Source: Pseudoduganella violacea
Lineage (GTDB): Bacteria; Pseudomonadota; Gammaproteobacteria; Burkholderiales; Burkholderiaceae_D
Direction of reading: 5' to 3'
DNA length: 64,000 bases
Assembly: GCF_014191875.1 (NCBI RefSeq)
Contig: NZ_JACHXD010000020.1
Location: 1 to 64,000, forward strand
Positions 8,954-17,329 of this stretch are shown here, in pieces. The translations under genes and the position numbers were made by a program. The notes under the pieces were generated by a model. It worked only from the letters and a program-made list of their open reading frames with translations. It was not told the origin of the DNA and made no database searches. Position 1 is the stretch's first letter, and each line of letters begins with the position of its first letter.

Positions 8954-10437
8954 TCGCGCCGGAGCGGTTTCGGGCGGCGCTTCCTCAGGCGGCGCCAGCC
9001 CAGGACCAGTCCCGTTGCGCTCAGCATCGCGCCCAGCACGCTAAGCGATGCCACCATCACGTCCCATACCGGGCGAGTGCGCAGGCTGGCTGCAAAATCG
9101 AGCTGATGCAAGCCGTTGAATAGCCAGCGGTTCCACTTGCTGTTGCGGTCGGCATAGGCGACCAGCGTCCCCTGGGCCGGGTTGACATAGAAGGTTGTCT
9201 CGTCAGCCAGCATGAACTGCGCGCGCATGACGGGGAAGGGGCGGTCGGCATGATGGCTGTAGTAATAGCTGTCGCCGCTGGTAAGCCGCTCGACTGCCAG
9301 CAAGGGAACGTCGGGCCGGGTGGCGCGGATGGCGAGCAGCAGCGCCTTGTCCGGAATCGATGGCAGTACCGCGCCGTTCTCGGCGCTTAACAGGCTGCGC
9401 CCTGTGCGTTCGAGCGCACTAAAATATAACTTGCCGCCTACCCGCCGCCATTCCAGTTCGAGCAGGCCGGGACGCGCGCGGATGGCCGGGGCCAACGCCA
9501 CTGACAAATCCCCCTGGTTCAGCGGGCCGCCCGCGAATGCCAGCCTGTCTTTTGCTGTCACGCCCGGCGACGCGAGCCAGTCGAATGGCGTGACGGATAG
9601 CCAGCCGCTGAACAGCCAGGTCAACGTCAGCGTACCGACGCCCAGGCCGAGCCAGTGGTGCCAAGCCTGCCAGCCGCGATAGGGCGAGCGCCGTCCGCTG
9701 GCATAGGGCTGGCGCAGCCTGATTCGCTGTATGCCCAGCACCATGCCGGCCATGACCAGGAGGAAAGCCGCGCCCGAGGTCCACATCACCACCTGGCGCC
9801 ATGGCTCGCCATGCGTACGCAAGGGCGTAAAGTAAATCCAGTGGATCACCGATCCGGCCCAGTTCCATGCACGTTCACTGCGCGTCGTGTCGCGCACCAG
9901 TTCGCCGGTGCGGCCCGATACGTACAACACACTGCCCGCAACGTCGTCCGCTTCAACACGGTACAGCGGCCGGTGCATTTTGACTGGACCGAAAGTCCAC
10001 TGGTCCAGGTCGATCTGGCCGACCGATAAAGCGGTGGCGCCAGGGGCGGCGCTGGCCGCAGCGGCGCGCGCCATGGCTTCCGTGGCGTGCAATGCGGCGC
10101 CGGTGTCGGCCCAGACGGACGACCAGCGGCCATTGCCCATGAAATGGTAGGCGGGCCGGCCCGCCACGGTGTTGAGTTTCACGACGCTGGGAACGCCGGG
10201 CTGCGCGAGGGACTGCCAGGCATCCCACGCGCTGACCTTGACCTGTGCCGCATCCAGCGCCGGGAGCCAGGCCCTGCGTTCCTGTTCGCTGAGCTTCGGA
10301 TACGGCACATACATCATCACGATGCCGGAGCCGAACCACAGCAGCACCAGCAAGCCGATGCCGATGCCCAGCCAGCGGTGCAGCAGGTGCAGCTGGCGCT
10401 TCCAGGAACCCATGGCGCCGGCGATCAATAGCGCCAT
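8929..10437 (-). CDS. PepSY-associated inner-membrane protein (PepSY_TM)
   Basis: A 502-residue protein with four or five membrane helices: WKRQLHLLHRWLGIGIGLLV at the start, a pair around residue 230 and one near residue 265 (HHWLGLGVGTLTLTWLFSG), and one close to the C-terminus. Large periplasmic parts lie between them. HRWLGI, WIYFTPLRTHGEPWRQVVMW and the C-terminal NGLHQLDF phrase are typical of PepSY_TM proteins, which accompany TonB-dependent receptors and in some cases act as ferric-siderophore reductases. The gene overlaps the end of the TonB receptor by 13 bases at the longest start; an internal ATG at 10413 (MGSWKRQ) is equally possible. The two genes form a riboswitch-controlled unit. 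Confidence 0.9.
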   Translation of the reverse strand: MALLIAGAMGSWKRQLHLLHRWLGIGIGLLVLLWFGSGIVMMYVPYPKLSEQERRAWLPALDAAQVKVSAWDAWQSLAQPGVPSVVKLNTVAGRPAYHFMGNGRWSSVWADTGAALHATEAMARAAAASAAPGATALSVGQIDLDQWTFGPVKMHRPLYRVEADDVAGSVLYVSGRTGELVRDTTRSERAWNWAGSVIHWIYFTPLRTHGEPWRQVVMWTSGAAFLLVMAGMVLGIQRIRLRQPYASGRRSPYRGWQAWHHWLGLGVGTLTLTWLFSGWLSVTPFDWLASPGVTAKDRLAFAGGPLNQGDLSVALAPAIRARPGLLELEWRRVGGKLYFSALERTGRSLLSAENGAVLPSIPDKALLLAIRATRPDVPLLAVERLTSGDSYYYSHHADRPFPVMRAQFMLADETTFYVNPAQGTLVAYADRNSKWNRWLFNGLHQLDFAASLRTRPVWDVMVASLSVLGAMLSATGLVLGWRRLRKRRPKPLRRDQAYIASS

Positions 10438-12527
10438 TGGGCGCTCAGCTCGACGTGGCGGCGGTCGCCCAGCAGGTACTGGCTATCGCTGTACGAGGTG
10501 GTGGCGTACAGCTTGTCGGTCAGGTTGCGCAAGTTCAGCTGCACCAGCAGATTGCGGTTGACGTTCCAGCCCAGCGATGCATCCATCGTGGCGTAGGCCG
10601 GCAATACCTTGGTGTTGCCGTTGTCGATATAGCGTTCGCCGACGTAGCGCGCGCCGACCGCTGCGCGCCAGCCCTCGGCGCGGTAGGTGAGCCACAGGTT
10701 GGACGAGATTTTCGGCACATTGGACGGGCGCTTGCCGGCGCGCGAGATATTGCCGCCTTCAAGCAGCTGGTCGAACTGGGCGTCGGTGTAGGCCGCGTTC
10801 GCTGCCAGGCGCCATGCGGACGCCAGCGCGACGCTGGCACTGACTTCGGCGCCGCGCGACGATTGCGAACCGCCCTGGATCGACAGCGCCGGATTGGCGG
10901 GATCGCGGGTGATGATGTCGTCCTTGCTGATGCGGTACAAGGCCGCGGTCCATTCCGCCTTGCCATTGGCCAGCGACTGCTTGATGCCGGTCTCGACCTG
11001 GCGTGAGCTGGTCAGCTTGTAGCGGCTGTTGCTCAGGTTTAGCGACAGCAGGCTGGTGACCGGATCGCTGCCGCTGCTGACCTGCCCATACAGGGCGGTG
11101 TCGGCGCTGAGTTTCCAGGTCAAGCCGAGACGGACAGCGTTCGCATGCAGCTTGGAGCTGAAGCCCGCCGCGCCCAGAAGGCTGACGCGATCGACCTTGT
11201 ACTGGTCATGGCGCAGGCCGGCCAGGAACAGCAAGCGTTCGTTGACGCTGTAGGCGTCCTCAAAGTACAGCGCATTGGTGGTGGTGTCGGTGCGGAAGTT
11301 GGGCCGCAGCGGATCCGGGCTGTCGAATGTGCCCGGGTTGAAGCCAATCGGCGCCACGGTGGACGCGCCGCCGTAGGGCGAGTTATTGGTGTGCGTGAAG
11401 TTGATGGTGGCGGCTTCCCATCCGGCCACTACGCGGTTGGCGCCGGCGTTCCAGCGCGCTTCGAGGCGATTACCGGTTTGTTCCTGATCGTGCTGGAGGG
11501 CGAGGTAGTCGCTACGCTTGACCACCTTGGCTTGCGCGTCATAGGAATAGTGTTCCACATTGCGCCAATTGCGGTGCGCCTTCATATAGGCCAACTCATT
11601 GCTGATGCTCAGCGCCGGGCTGACGCGCCAGGTCAGGCGGGCAACCGCCTTGTCGTCCTTGAACGAGATGTCGGCGTCGCCGACGTTGTAGTTCTGGTCG
11701 CGCAGTTCGCGCGCGATCCGGCCCTCGACCAGCGGCGTGCCGAAATAGCGCCGAGGACGTTGCTCCGAGTGGTCGAGCGAGAGGTCAAAGTCGACGTTGG
11801 AGGCCAGCGCATAATTCATGCTGGTCAGGATCTTGCCGCGGCGCGATTGGCCACGATCGATAAAGCCGTCGCTGCGGTCGGCATAGGCGTCGACGCGGAA
11901 CGCGCCTTTGTCGCCCAGGGCGCCGGTGGCGCCAATGCCGCCGCGCAGCGTCTTGCCGCCGCCGATGCCGGCCATGGCTTCGACGCTGGTCTTGCGCTGC
12001 GGCGCCTTGCGCACGGCGTTGATGGTGGCGCCGGTGGTGCCGCTGCCATAGACGATCGAACCTGGGCCGCGCAGCACTTCGATATATTCGTAGCCCCAGG
12101 GATCGGCTGGATAGGTCGCCGTGCCCGAGCCGACTTGCGGACGCTGGCCATTTTCCAGCAGGGCGATGGCGCTATTGCCGCTGAAACCGCGGGAAGAGTA
12201 GGCCACGCCATTGCCCGGCGAGCTCGTGTCGGTCAGGCCGGTGGTACGGGTGATGGCATCCTTGAGCAGCAGGTCGCCGCGTGCCTGCATGGTGTCGGCG
12301 CCGAGCATTTCGGCGCTGGCCGGCAGCTCCTGCAAGGTCAGGTTCAAGCGGCTGGCCGTCGCGCTCTCGCTGGTCAGGCCCAATCCTTCATGCGACGCCT
12401 TTGCCTGCACCGTCACGGTTGGCATGACTTCGGTTTGCTGCGCCCAGATGCCCGGGGCGCAAAGTGCGGCGATGGTGGCAACGATAGGACGCAGGGAGGG
12501 GGCGTGGTTGGGACGGAATGGGATCAT
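10425..12527 (-). CDS. TonB-dependent receptor (siderophore-receptor type) under a cobalamin riboswitch
   Basis: A 700-residue outer-membrane receptor. The ATG at 12527 gives a good signal peptide (MIPFRPNHAPSLRPIVATIA, cleavage after WAQ). The plug domain holds LLKDAITRTTGLTDTSSPGNG, YSSRGFSGNS and YEYIEVLRGPGSIVYGSG, the latter being the usual plug hallmark. A 22-stranded barrel follows, ending in the aromatic WRY. The sequence style matches TIGR01783-like siderophore receptors, not the shorter BtuB proteins. A cobalamin riboswitch lies upstream on the same strand, so expression should fall when vitamin B12 is plentiful. That suggests a corrinoid or a B12-linked metal complex as substrate, which is inference. 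The PepSY protein follows directly. Confidence 0.93.
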   Translation of the reverse strand: MIPFRPNHAPSLRPIVATIAALCAPGIWAQQTEVMPTVTVQAKASHEGLGLTSESATASRLNLTLQELPASAEMLGADTMQARGDLLLKDAITRTTGLTDTSSPGNGVAYSSRGFSGNSAIALLENGQRPQVGSGTATYPADPWGYEYIEVLRGPGSIVYGSGTTGATINAVRKAPQRKTSVEAMAGIGGGKTLRGGIGATGALGDKGAFRVDAYADRSDGFIDRGQSRRGKILTSMNYALASNVDFDLSLDHSEQRPRRYFGTPLVEGRIARELRDQNYNVGDADISFKDDKAVARLTWRVSPALSISNELAYMKAHRNWRNVEHYSYDAQAKVVKRSDYLALQHDQEQTGNRLEARWNAGANRVVAGWEAATINFTHTNNSPYGGASTVAPIGFNPGTFDSPDPLRPNFRTDTTTNALYFEDAYSVNERLLFLAGLRHDQYKVDRVSLLGAAGFSSKLHANAVRLGLTWKLSADTALYGQVSSGSDPVTSLLSLNLSNSRYKLTSSRQVETGIKQSLANGKAEWTAALYRISKDDIITRDPANPALSIQGGSQSSRGAEVSASVALASAWRLAANAAYTDAQFDQLLEGGNISRAGKRPSNVPKISSNLWLTYRAEGWRAAVGARYVGERYIDNGNTKVLPAYATMDASLGWNVNRNLLVQLNLRNLTDKLYATTSYSDSQYLLGDRRHVELSAQWRY

Positions 12528-12676
12528 GGCAGCAGTTCTGTAGTCAGTAAATTTGTGGCGCGCAAGCCCACCAGCAGGCATGGCGCTGACCGTGCGCGCG
12601 AAGCGAACGGCAGCGCGCACGGCGGCCGTGTGCGATTGCTTAAACGATCAATGAAAAAACAGCGAACGTATCTCTG

Positions 12677-12701
12677 GTCAAGCCACGCCCCGTGGCTTGA
12701 C
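12677..12701 (-). promoter_or_regulatory. Perfect hairpin downstream of the riboswitch, probable expression platform
   Basis: An 11-base perfect inverted repeat (GTCAAGCCACG with its complement) around a three-base loop lies just 3' of the riboswitch aptamer on the minus strand, followed about 17 bases later by a run of six T. The spacing is looser than in a normal intrinsic terminator, so it could be a terminator or anti-terminator arm, or a structural part of the switch. Confidence 0.55.
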
Positions 12702-12705
12702 GCAT

Positions 12706-12903
12706 GCATCGTGACTGGCCGGTCTTCTGGCTTGCCCTCATCCTTCCCTGTTCTTGCCTTCCCGCGCGATGCGCAGTGGCGGTTGAACAGGGTCGTCAGG
12801 CTTACAGCAGCGGGGGCTGCGCCGGACTGGTGCGAAATGAAAATCTCGCAGGTCACCGGCTTCCCGTTTCACCCTCCCGCTGAGAAGCGGGAGGGCACCA
12901 TTC
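12706..12903 (-). ncRNA. Cobalamin (AdoCbl) riboswitch
   Basis: Read on the minus strand, the sequence shows the B12-box order expected of a cobalamin riboswitch: GGTGCC at the 5' arm, GGGTGAAACGGGAAGCCGGTGA, the GTCCGGCGCAGCCCCCGC core, CTGCTGTAAGC, then CCACTG, GCGGGAAGGC, GATGAGGGCAAG and the classical GCCAGAAGACCGGCC end. A GC-rich hairpin near the 5' end (CCCTCCCGC paired with GCGGGAGGG) corresponds to the P2-type arm. The element sits about 180 bases upstream of the TonB receptor start and controls that gene and the PepSY gene. In this class AdoCbl binding normally blocks expression. Confidence 0.93.
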
Positions 12904-12944
12904 ACGTAATTGCCGCGCATTCTACTTGCAAATTGCACTTTTAG

Positions 12945-13491
12945 CTATGTTGGGCGTGGAATCTGGACTGGAGAGCGGCTATCCCGGATTCAGTTCGCCG
13001 GGTTTCTACTGGCAGCAGGTGGGTTGGTGGTCTTGCTGCTGCCGGGCCTCGCCTCGCCGCCCGTCGTAGGGGCGTTGCTGATGTTATCCGCCGGCGCTGC
13101 CTGGGGGATCTATTCGCTTCGCGCCAAGGGCGCGGGTGATCCGACAGAAGTGACTGCTGGAAATTTTGCGCGGGCGGCACTTGTCGCGGCGGGGCCGGGC
13201 CTGTTCCTGGCAATGCGAGGACAGGCGTCTGTGGATATGGCCGGCCTTGGATATGCCGTTTTGTCGGGCGCCGTGACATCGGGCTTGGGATACGTCATCT
13301 GGTACAGCGTTTTGCCCGCTTTACGGGCGATCAGCGCGGCGACCGTGCAACTGAGCGTGCCGGTGATTGCCGCGCTCGGCGGCGTCATACTGCTTGGCGA
13401 GAGCATCAGCCTGCGTCTGGTATTGGCTTCCGCGGCCATACTCGGCGGCATAGCGCTGGGGATCCGGAAACCGCAAGCAGGACGCGGGTAG
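12945..13491 (+). pseudogene. EamA-type DMT transporter, N-terminal half missing
   Basis: From about 12945 the plus strand encodes GERLSRIQFAGFLLAAGGLV, ALLMLSAGAAWGIYSLRAKG and VLPALRAISAATVQLSVPVIAA, then LGESISLRLVLASAAILGG, all clear parts of an EamA transporter. An intact protein has ten helices and about 290 residues; only the last part of the first EamA repeat and the full second repeat remain, about 180 residues. The upstream side runs directly into the riboswitch of the opposite strand, which suggests that a deletion joined the two. A start at 12910 (ATG-like in frame) is formally possible but lies in non-homologous sequence. Likely inactive. Confidence 0.75.
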
Positions 13492-13729
13492 GGCGGCGTG
13501 GTCTGGCGTCGACATCGCATTTCCCCTCGTGCCGAAGGGGGAATGCGAACAACTCTTCTTGAGAAGAGGAAAGCATGGTACGCTCTCATTGTTGTCCAGG
13601 AAATGTTTTCGTGCCCGCCATGCAAATGCAGCGGGCGGTTCCACGGTCCGGCCGACTGCAGCTACCCGCCGCAGACCAGCCAGGATTGATCACTGCAAGT
13701 GCGAAACCATCGCACATCAAGGAATCAGA

Positions 13730-14962
13730 ATGAGCAAGGGTGAACCATTACGCTTGCACGTCCCCGAACCAACGGGGCGTCCAGGTTGTGCAACAGATTT
13801 TTCCTATCTACGCCTGTCGCCGGCTGGCGCCGTGCGCCGTCCCGAAGTCGATGTGGCCCCCATGGATACGCGCGATCTTGCGTACTCCCTGATCAGCGTG
13901 ATCGACGCCGAGGGCAACGCGGTCGGGCCGTGGGTGCCGCAAATCGATATCGAAGTCGTGCGCAAGGGTTTGCGCGCCATGATGAAGACCCGCGTCTTCG
14001 ATAGCCGCATGCTGATGGCGCAGCGCCAAAAGAAAATGTCGTTCTACATGCAGAGCCTTGGCGAGGAAGCCATCGGCACCGCGCAGGCGCTCGCGCTGAA
14101 TGAGGACGATATGTGCTTCCCCACCTATCGCCAGCAAAGCATTCTGGTCGTGCGCGACTATCCAATGGTGGATATGATCTGCCAGCTGATGTCGAACGAA
14201 CGCGACCCGCTTAAAGGCCGTCAACTGCCCGTCATGTATTCGGTGAAAAAGGCTGGCTTCTTCTCCATCTCCGGCAACCTGGCGACGCAATACATCCAGG
14301 CGGTCGGCTGGGGCATGGCCTCGGCGATCAAGGGCGATACCAAGATCGCTTCGGCATGGATCGGCGACGGCGCCACGGCCGAAGCGGACTTCGACACCGC
14401 CCTGACTTTCGCCCACGTGTACCGCGCGCCGGTCATCCTCAATGTGGTCAACAACCAGTGGGCCATCTCGACCTTCCAGGCCATCGCCGGCGGCGAGGAC
14501 ACCACCTTCGCCGCGCGTGGCGTCGGCTGCGGCATCGCATCGTTGCGTGTCGATGGCAATGACTTCCTGGCCGTGTACGCGGCATCGCGCTGGGCCGCCG
14601 AGCGCGCGCGCCGCAACCTCGGACCATGCCTGATCGAATGGGTGACGTACCGCGCCGGTCCGCATTCGACCTCGGACGATCCATCGAAGTACCGTCCCGG
14701 CGACGACTGGTCGCATTTCCCGCTGGGAGATCCGATCGCGCGCCTGAAGCAATACTTGATCAAGGCCGGCGCGTGGTCCGAGCAGGAGCACGAAGAAACC
14801 CAGAAGCGCCTGGAGGCGGAAGTATTGGCCGCCCAGAAGGAAGCCGAGCAATACGGCACCATGGCCAGCGGCCATACCTTCAGTCCAGCCGAAATGTTCG
14901 ACGGCATCTATAAAGACATGCCGGAACATTTGCGCGTACAACGTCAGCAACTGGGGATCTAA
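13730..14962 (+). CDS. bkdA1: Branched-chain 2-oxoacid dehydrogenase E1 component, alpha subunit
   Basis: A 410-residue protein. The start at 13730 follows an AAGGAAT ribosome site; the longer upstream frame is not conserved-looking. The ThDP-binding motif GDGATAEADFDTALTFAHVY ends in NVVNNQWAIST, as expected for E1 alpha, and the phosphorylation-loop region YRAGPHSTSDDPSKYR follows. DRDPLKGRQ-type and MYSVKKAGFFSISGNLATQ phrases fit the branched-chain rather than the pyruvate enzyme. E1 decarboxylates 2-oxoacids from Val, Leu and Ile and passes the acyl group to lipoyl-E2. It is the first gene of a tight four-gene operon (bkdA1-bkdA2-bkdB-lpdV) on the plus strand, with the next start only two bases after its stop. 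Confidence 0.95.
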   Translation: MSKGEPLRLHVPEPTGRPGCATDFSYLRLSPAGAVRRPEVDVAPMDTRDLAYSLISVIDAEGNAVGPWVPQIDIEVVRKGLRAMMKTRVFDSRMLMAQRQKKMSFYMQSLGEEAIGTAQALALNEDDMCFPTYRQQSILVVRDYPMVDMICQLMSNERDPLKGRQLPVMYSVKKAGFFSISGNLATQYIQAVGWGMASAIKGDTKIASAWIGDGATAEADFDTALTFAHVYRAPVILNVVNNQWAISTFQAIAGGEDTTFAARGVGCGIASLRVDGNDFLAVYAASRWAAERARRNLGPCLIEWVTYRAGPHSTSDDPSKYRPGDDWSHFPLGDPIARLKQYLIKAGAWSEQEHEETQKRLEAEVLAAQKEAEQYGTMASGHTFSPAEMFDGIYKDMPEHLRVQRQQLGI

Positions 14963-14963
14963 G

Positions 14964-15995
14964 ATGGCGGAGAATATAGTGAAGACTTCCATGACCATGA
15001 TCCAGGCGCTGCGTTCGGCGATGGACGTGATGATGGAGAAGGATGACAACGTCGTGGTCTTCGGCCAGGACGTGGGCTACTTCGGCGGCGTGTTCCGCTG
15101 CACCGAGGGCCTGCAAAAGAAATACGGCAAATCGCGCGTGTTCGACACGCCGATTTCCGAAGGCGGCATCGTCGGCGTGGCAATCGGCATGGGGGCGTAT
15201 GGTCTGCGCCCATGCATCGAAATCCAGTTTGCCGATTACATTTATCCGGCCTACGACCAGATCGTGTCCGAGGCGGCGCGCCTGCGCTACCGTTCGGCCG
15301 GCGACTTTACCGCGCCGATCACCATCCGCACGCCTTGCGGCGGCGGCATCTACGGCGGCCAGACCCACAGCCAAAGCCCGGAGGCGGTGTTTGCCCACGT
15401 TTGCGGCTTGCGCACCGTGATGCCGTCGAATCCTTACGACGCCAAGGGCTTGCTGATTGCCTCCATCGAGAATGACGATCCGGTGATCTTCCTGGAGCCG
15501 AAGCGGCTGTACAACGGCCCGTTCGACGGCCACCACGACAAACCGGTGGTGCCCTGGTCGCAAAATCCGTTGGGCGAGGTGCCGGAAGGGTATTACACCG
15601 TCCCGCTCGACAAGGCGGCCATTTTCCGCCCGGGCAAGCAGCTCACCGTGCTCGCCTACGGCACCATGGTGTGGGTAAGCGAGGCGGCGGCGCGCGAGAC
15701 CGGCATCGACGCCGAGATCATCGACCTGCGCAGCCTTTGGCCGCTGGATCTGGAAACGATCGTCGAGTCGGTCAAGAAAACCCGCCGTTGCGTGGTGGTG
15801 CATGAGGCTACGCGCACCTGCGGTTTCGGCGCCGAACTGGTGTCGCTGGTTCAAGAGCATTGCTTCTACCATCTGGAAGCGCCGATTGAACGCGTAACGG
15901 GTTGGGATACACCTTACCCGCATGCGCAGGAATGGGCGTATTTCCCGGGGCCTGCGCGCGTTGGCGCAGCGTTCAAACGTGCGGTGGAGGCATAA
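14964..15995 (+). CDS. bkdA2: Branched-chain 2-oxoacid dehydrogenase E1 component, beta subunit
   Basis: A 343-residue protein, normal length for E1 beta. It has the transketolase pyrimidine-binding region (VVFGQDVGYFGGVFRCTEGL and RVFDTPISEGGIVGVAIGMG) and the C-terminal transketolase domain ending with TRTCGFGAELVSLVQEHCFY and VTGWDTPYPHAQEWAYFPG. With the alpha subunit it forms the alpha2beta2 E1 of the branched-chain complex in the cytosol. It begins two bases after bkdA1 and is followed after five bases by the E2 gene, so translational coupling is likely. Confidence 0.95.
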   Translation: MAENIVKTSMTMIQALRSAMDVMMEKDDNVVVFGQDVGYFGGVFRCTEGLQKKYGKSRVFDTPISEGGIVGVAIGMGAYGLRPCIEIQFADYIYPAYDQIVSEAARLRYRSAGDFTAPITIRTPCGGGIYGGQTHSQSPEAVFAHVCGLRTVMPSNPYDAKGLLIASIENDDPVIFLEPKRLYNGPFDGHHDKPVVPWSQNPLGEVPEGYYTVPLDKAAIFRPGKQLTVLAYGTMVWVSEAAARETGIDAEIIDLRSLWPLDLETIVESVKKTRRCVVVHEATRTCGFGAELVSLVQEHCFYHLEAPIERVTGWDTPYPHAQEWAYFPGPARVGAAFKRAVEA

Positions 15996-16000
15996 TAAAG

Positions 16001-17326
16001 ATGGGTATTCACGTCATCAAGATGCCTGACATTGGCGAGGGCATTGCAGAAGTTGAACTGGTTATGTGGCATGTGAAGGTGGGCGACGCGGTTACCGAGG
16101 ATATGATCCTGGCTGACGTCATGACCGACAAGGCCACCATTGAGATTCCATCGCCGGTGCACGGCACCGTAGCCATGCTCGGTGGTGCTGCGGGCCAGGT
16201 GATGGCCGTAGGAGCGGACCTGATCCATATTGAAGTGGAGGGCGCGGGTAACCTGAAACCGCAGTCCGCCGCAGCTGCCGCGCCGGCTGTGGCGTCGGCC
16301 CCGGCTCCTGTCCCTGCTGCCGCGCCGGTAGCTCCCGCAGCGGCTCCCGTGGCCGACAAACCCGCAGCCACGCCTGCCGCAGCCAAACCTGCAGCGGTGC
16401 CTGCCGCCACCTCGTCCGCGGCATCCACCCGCGCGGCGCGCGAAGCAGGCGAACGTCCGCTTGCTTCGCCTGCGGTGCGCAAGCGCGCTTGGGATATGGG
16501 CGTTGAATTGCAGTTTGTGCATGGCAGCGGCCCGGCCGGCCGCATTCTGCACTCGGATCTCGACTCTTACGTCGCGCGCGGCGTGCAGGACGCACCATCC
16601 GCAGGTCCGGGCGGCTATCGCGAGAACCATACGGAACAGACCATCCCGGTGATTGGCCTGCGCCGCAAGATCGCGCAGAAGATGCAGGAGTCGAAGCGCC
16701 GCATCCCGCACTTCTCCTACGTGGAGGAGATCGACGTCACGGAGCTTGAGAGCCTGCGCGCGCGCATGAACGAACAGTGGGGCAAGGAGCGCGGCAAGCT
16801 GACCGTGCTGCCGCTGCTGGCGCGCGCCCTGGTTGTCGCTCTGCGCCAGTTCCCGCAGATGAACGCGCGCTACGATGACGACGCCGGCGTCGTTACGCAA
16901 TACGGCGCCGTCCATCTGGGCGTCGCCACCCAGACCGACGCCGGCCTGATGGTGTCGGTGATGCGCCACGCCGAGGCGCTCGATCTGTGGTCGTGCGCCA
17001 CCGAGATCGGACGCCTGGCCGATGCCGCGCGCACGGGCAAGGCCACGCGCGAAGAACTGTCCGGCTCGACGATCACCATCTCCAGCCTGGGCGCCTTGGG
17101 CGGCATCGTCACGACGCCTGTGATCAACCATCCCGAAGTGGCCATCATCGGCGTCAACAAGATCGTGGAGCGGCCCATGGTGCGCCAGGGCGGGCTGGTA
17201 GTGCGCAAGATGATGAACCTCTCGTCCTCGTTCGACCACCGCGTGGTCGACGGCATGCATGCGGCCCAGTTCGTGCAAGCGATCCGCGCCTTGCTGGAAT
17301 GCCCTGCGATGCTATTTGTGGAGTAA
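16001..17326 (+). CDS. bkdB: Dihydrolipoamide acyltransferase E2 of the branched-chain complex
   Basis: A 441-residue protein; the ATG at 16001 is chosen because MGIHVIKMPDIGEGIAEVEL is the classical E2 start. One lipoyl domain (residues 1-80) has its modified lysine at K44 in MTDKATIE. A long Ala/Pro linker (about 85-145) leads to a peripheral-subunit-binding domain (LASPAVRKRAWDMGVELQFV) and the catalytic domain. The active-site motif SFDHRVVDGMHAAQF is near the C-terminus. It transfers the branched acyl group from E1 to CoA. It forms the core of the complex and lies between E1 and E3 in the operon. Confidence 0.96.
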   Translation: MGIHVIKMPDIGEGIAEVELVMWHVKVGDAVTEDMILADVMTDKATIEIPSPVHGTVAMLGGAAGQVMAVGADLIHIEVEGAGNLKPQSAAAAAPAVASAPAPVPAAAPVAPAAAPVADKPAATPAAAKPAAVPAATSSAASTRAAREAGERPLASPAVRKRAWDMGVELQFVHGSGPAGRILHSDLDSYVARGVQDAPSAGPGGYRENHTEQTIPVIGLRRKIAQKMQESKRRIPHFSYVEEIDVTELESLRARMNEQWGKERGKLTVLPLLARALVVALRQFPQMNARYDDDAGVVTQYGAVHLGVATQTDAGLMVSVMRHAEALDLWSCATEIGRLADAARTGKATREELSGSTITISSLGALGGIVTTPVINHPEVAIIGVNKIVERPMVRQGGLVVRKMMNLSSSFDHRVVDGMHAAQFVQAIRALLECPAMLFVE

Positions 17327-17329
17327 TCG

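Noticed and set aside
11145..12944. 599-codon plus-strand frame opposite the TonB receptor
   Set aside because: It is antisense to a receptor with clear plug and barrel motifs and runs across the cobalamin riboswitch; its protein is Ala/Gly/Arg-rich without pattern.
13808..15049. 413-codon minus-strand frame opposite the E1 genes
   Set aside because: Antisense to bkdA1 and the start of bkdA2, which have unambiguous ThDP motifs.
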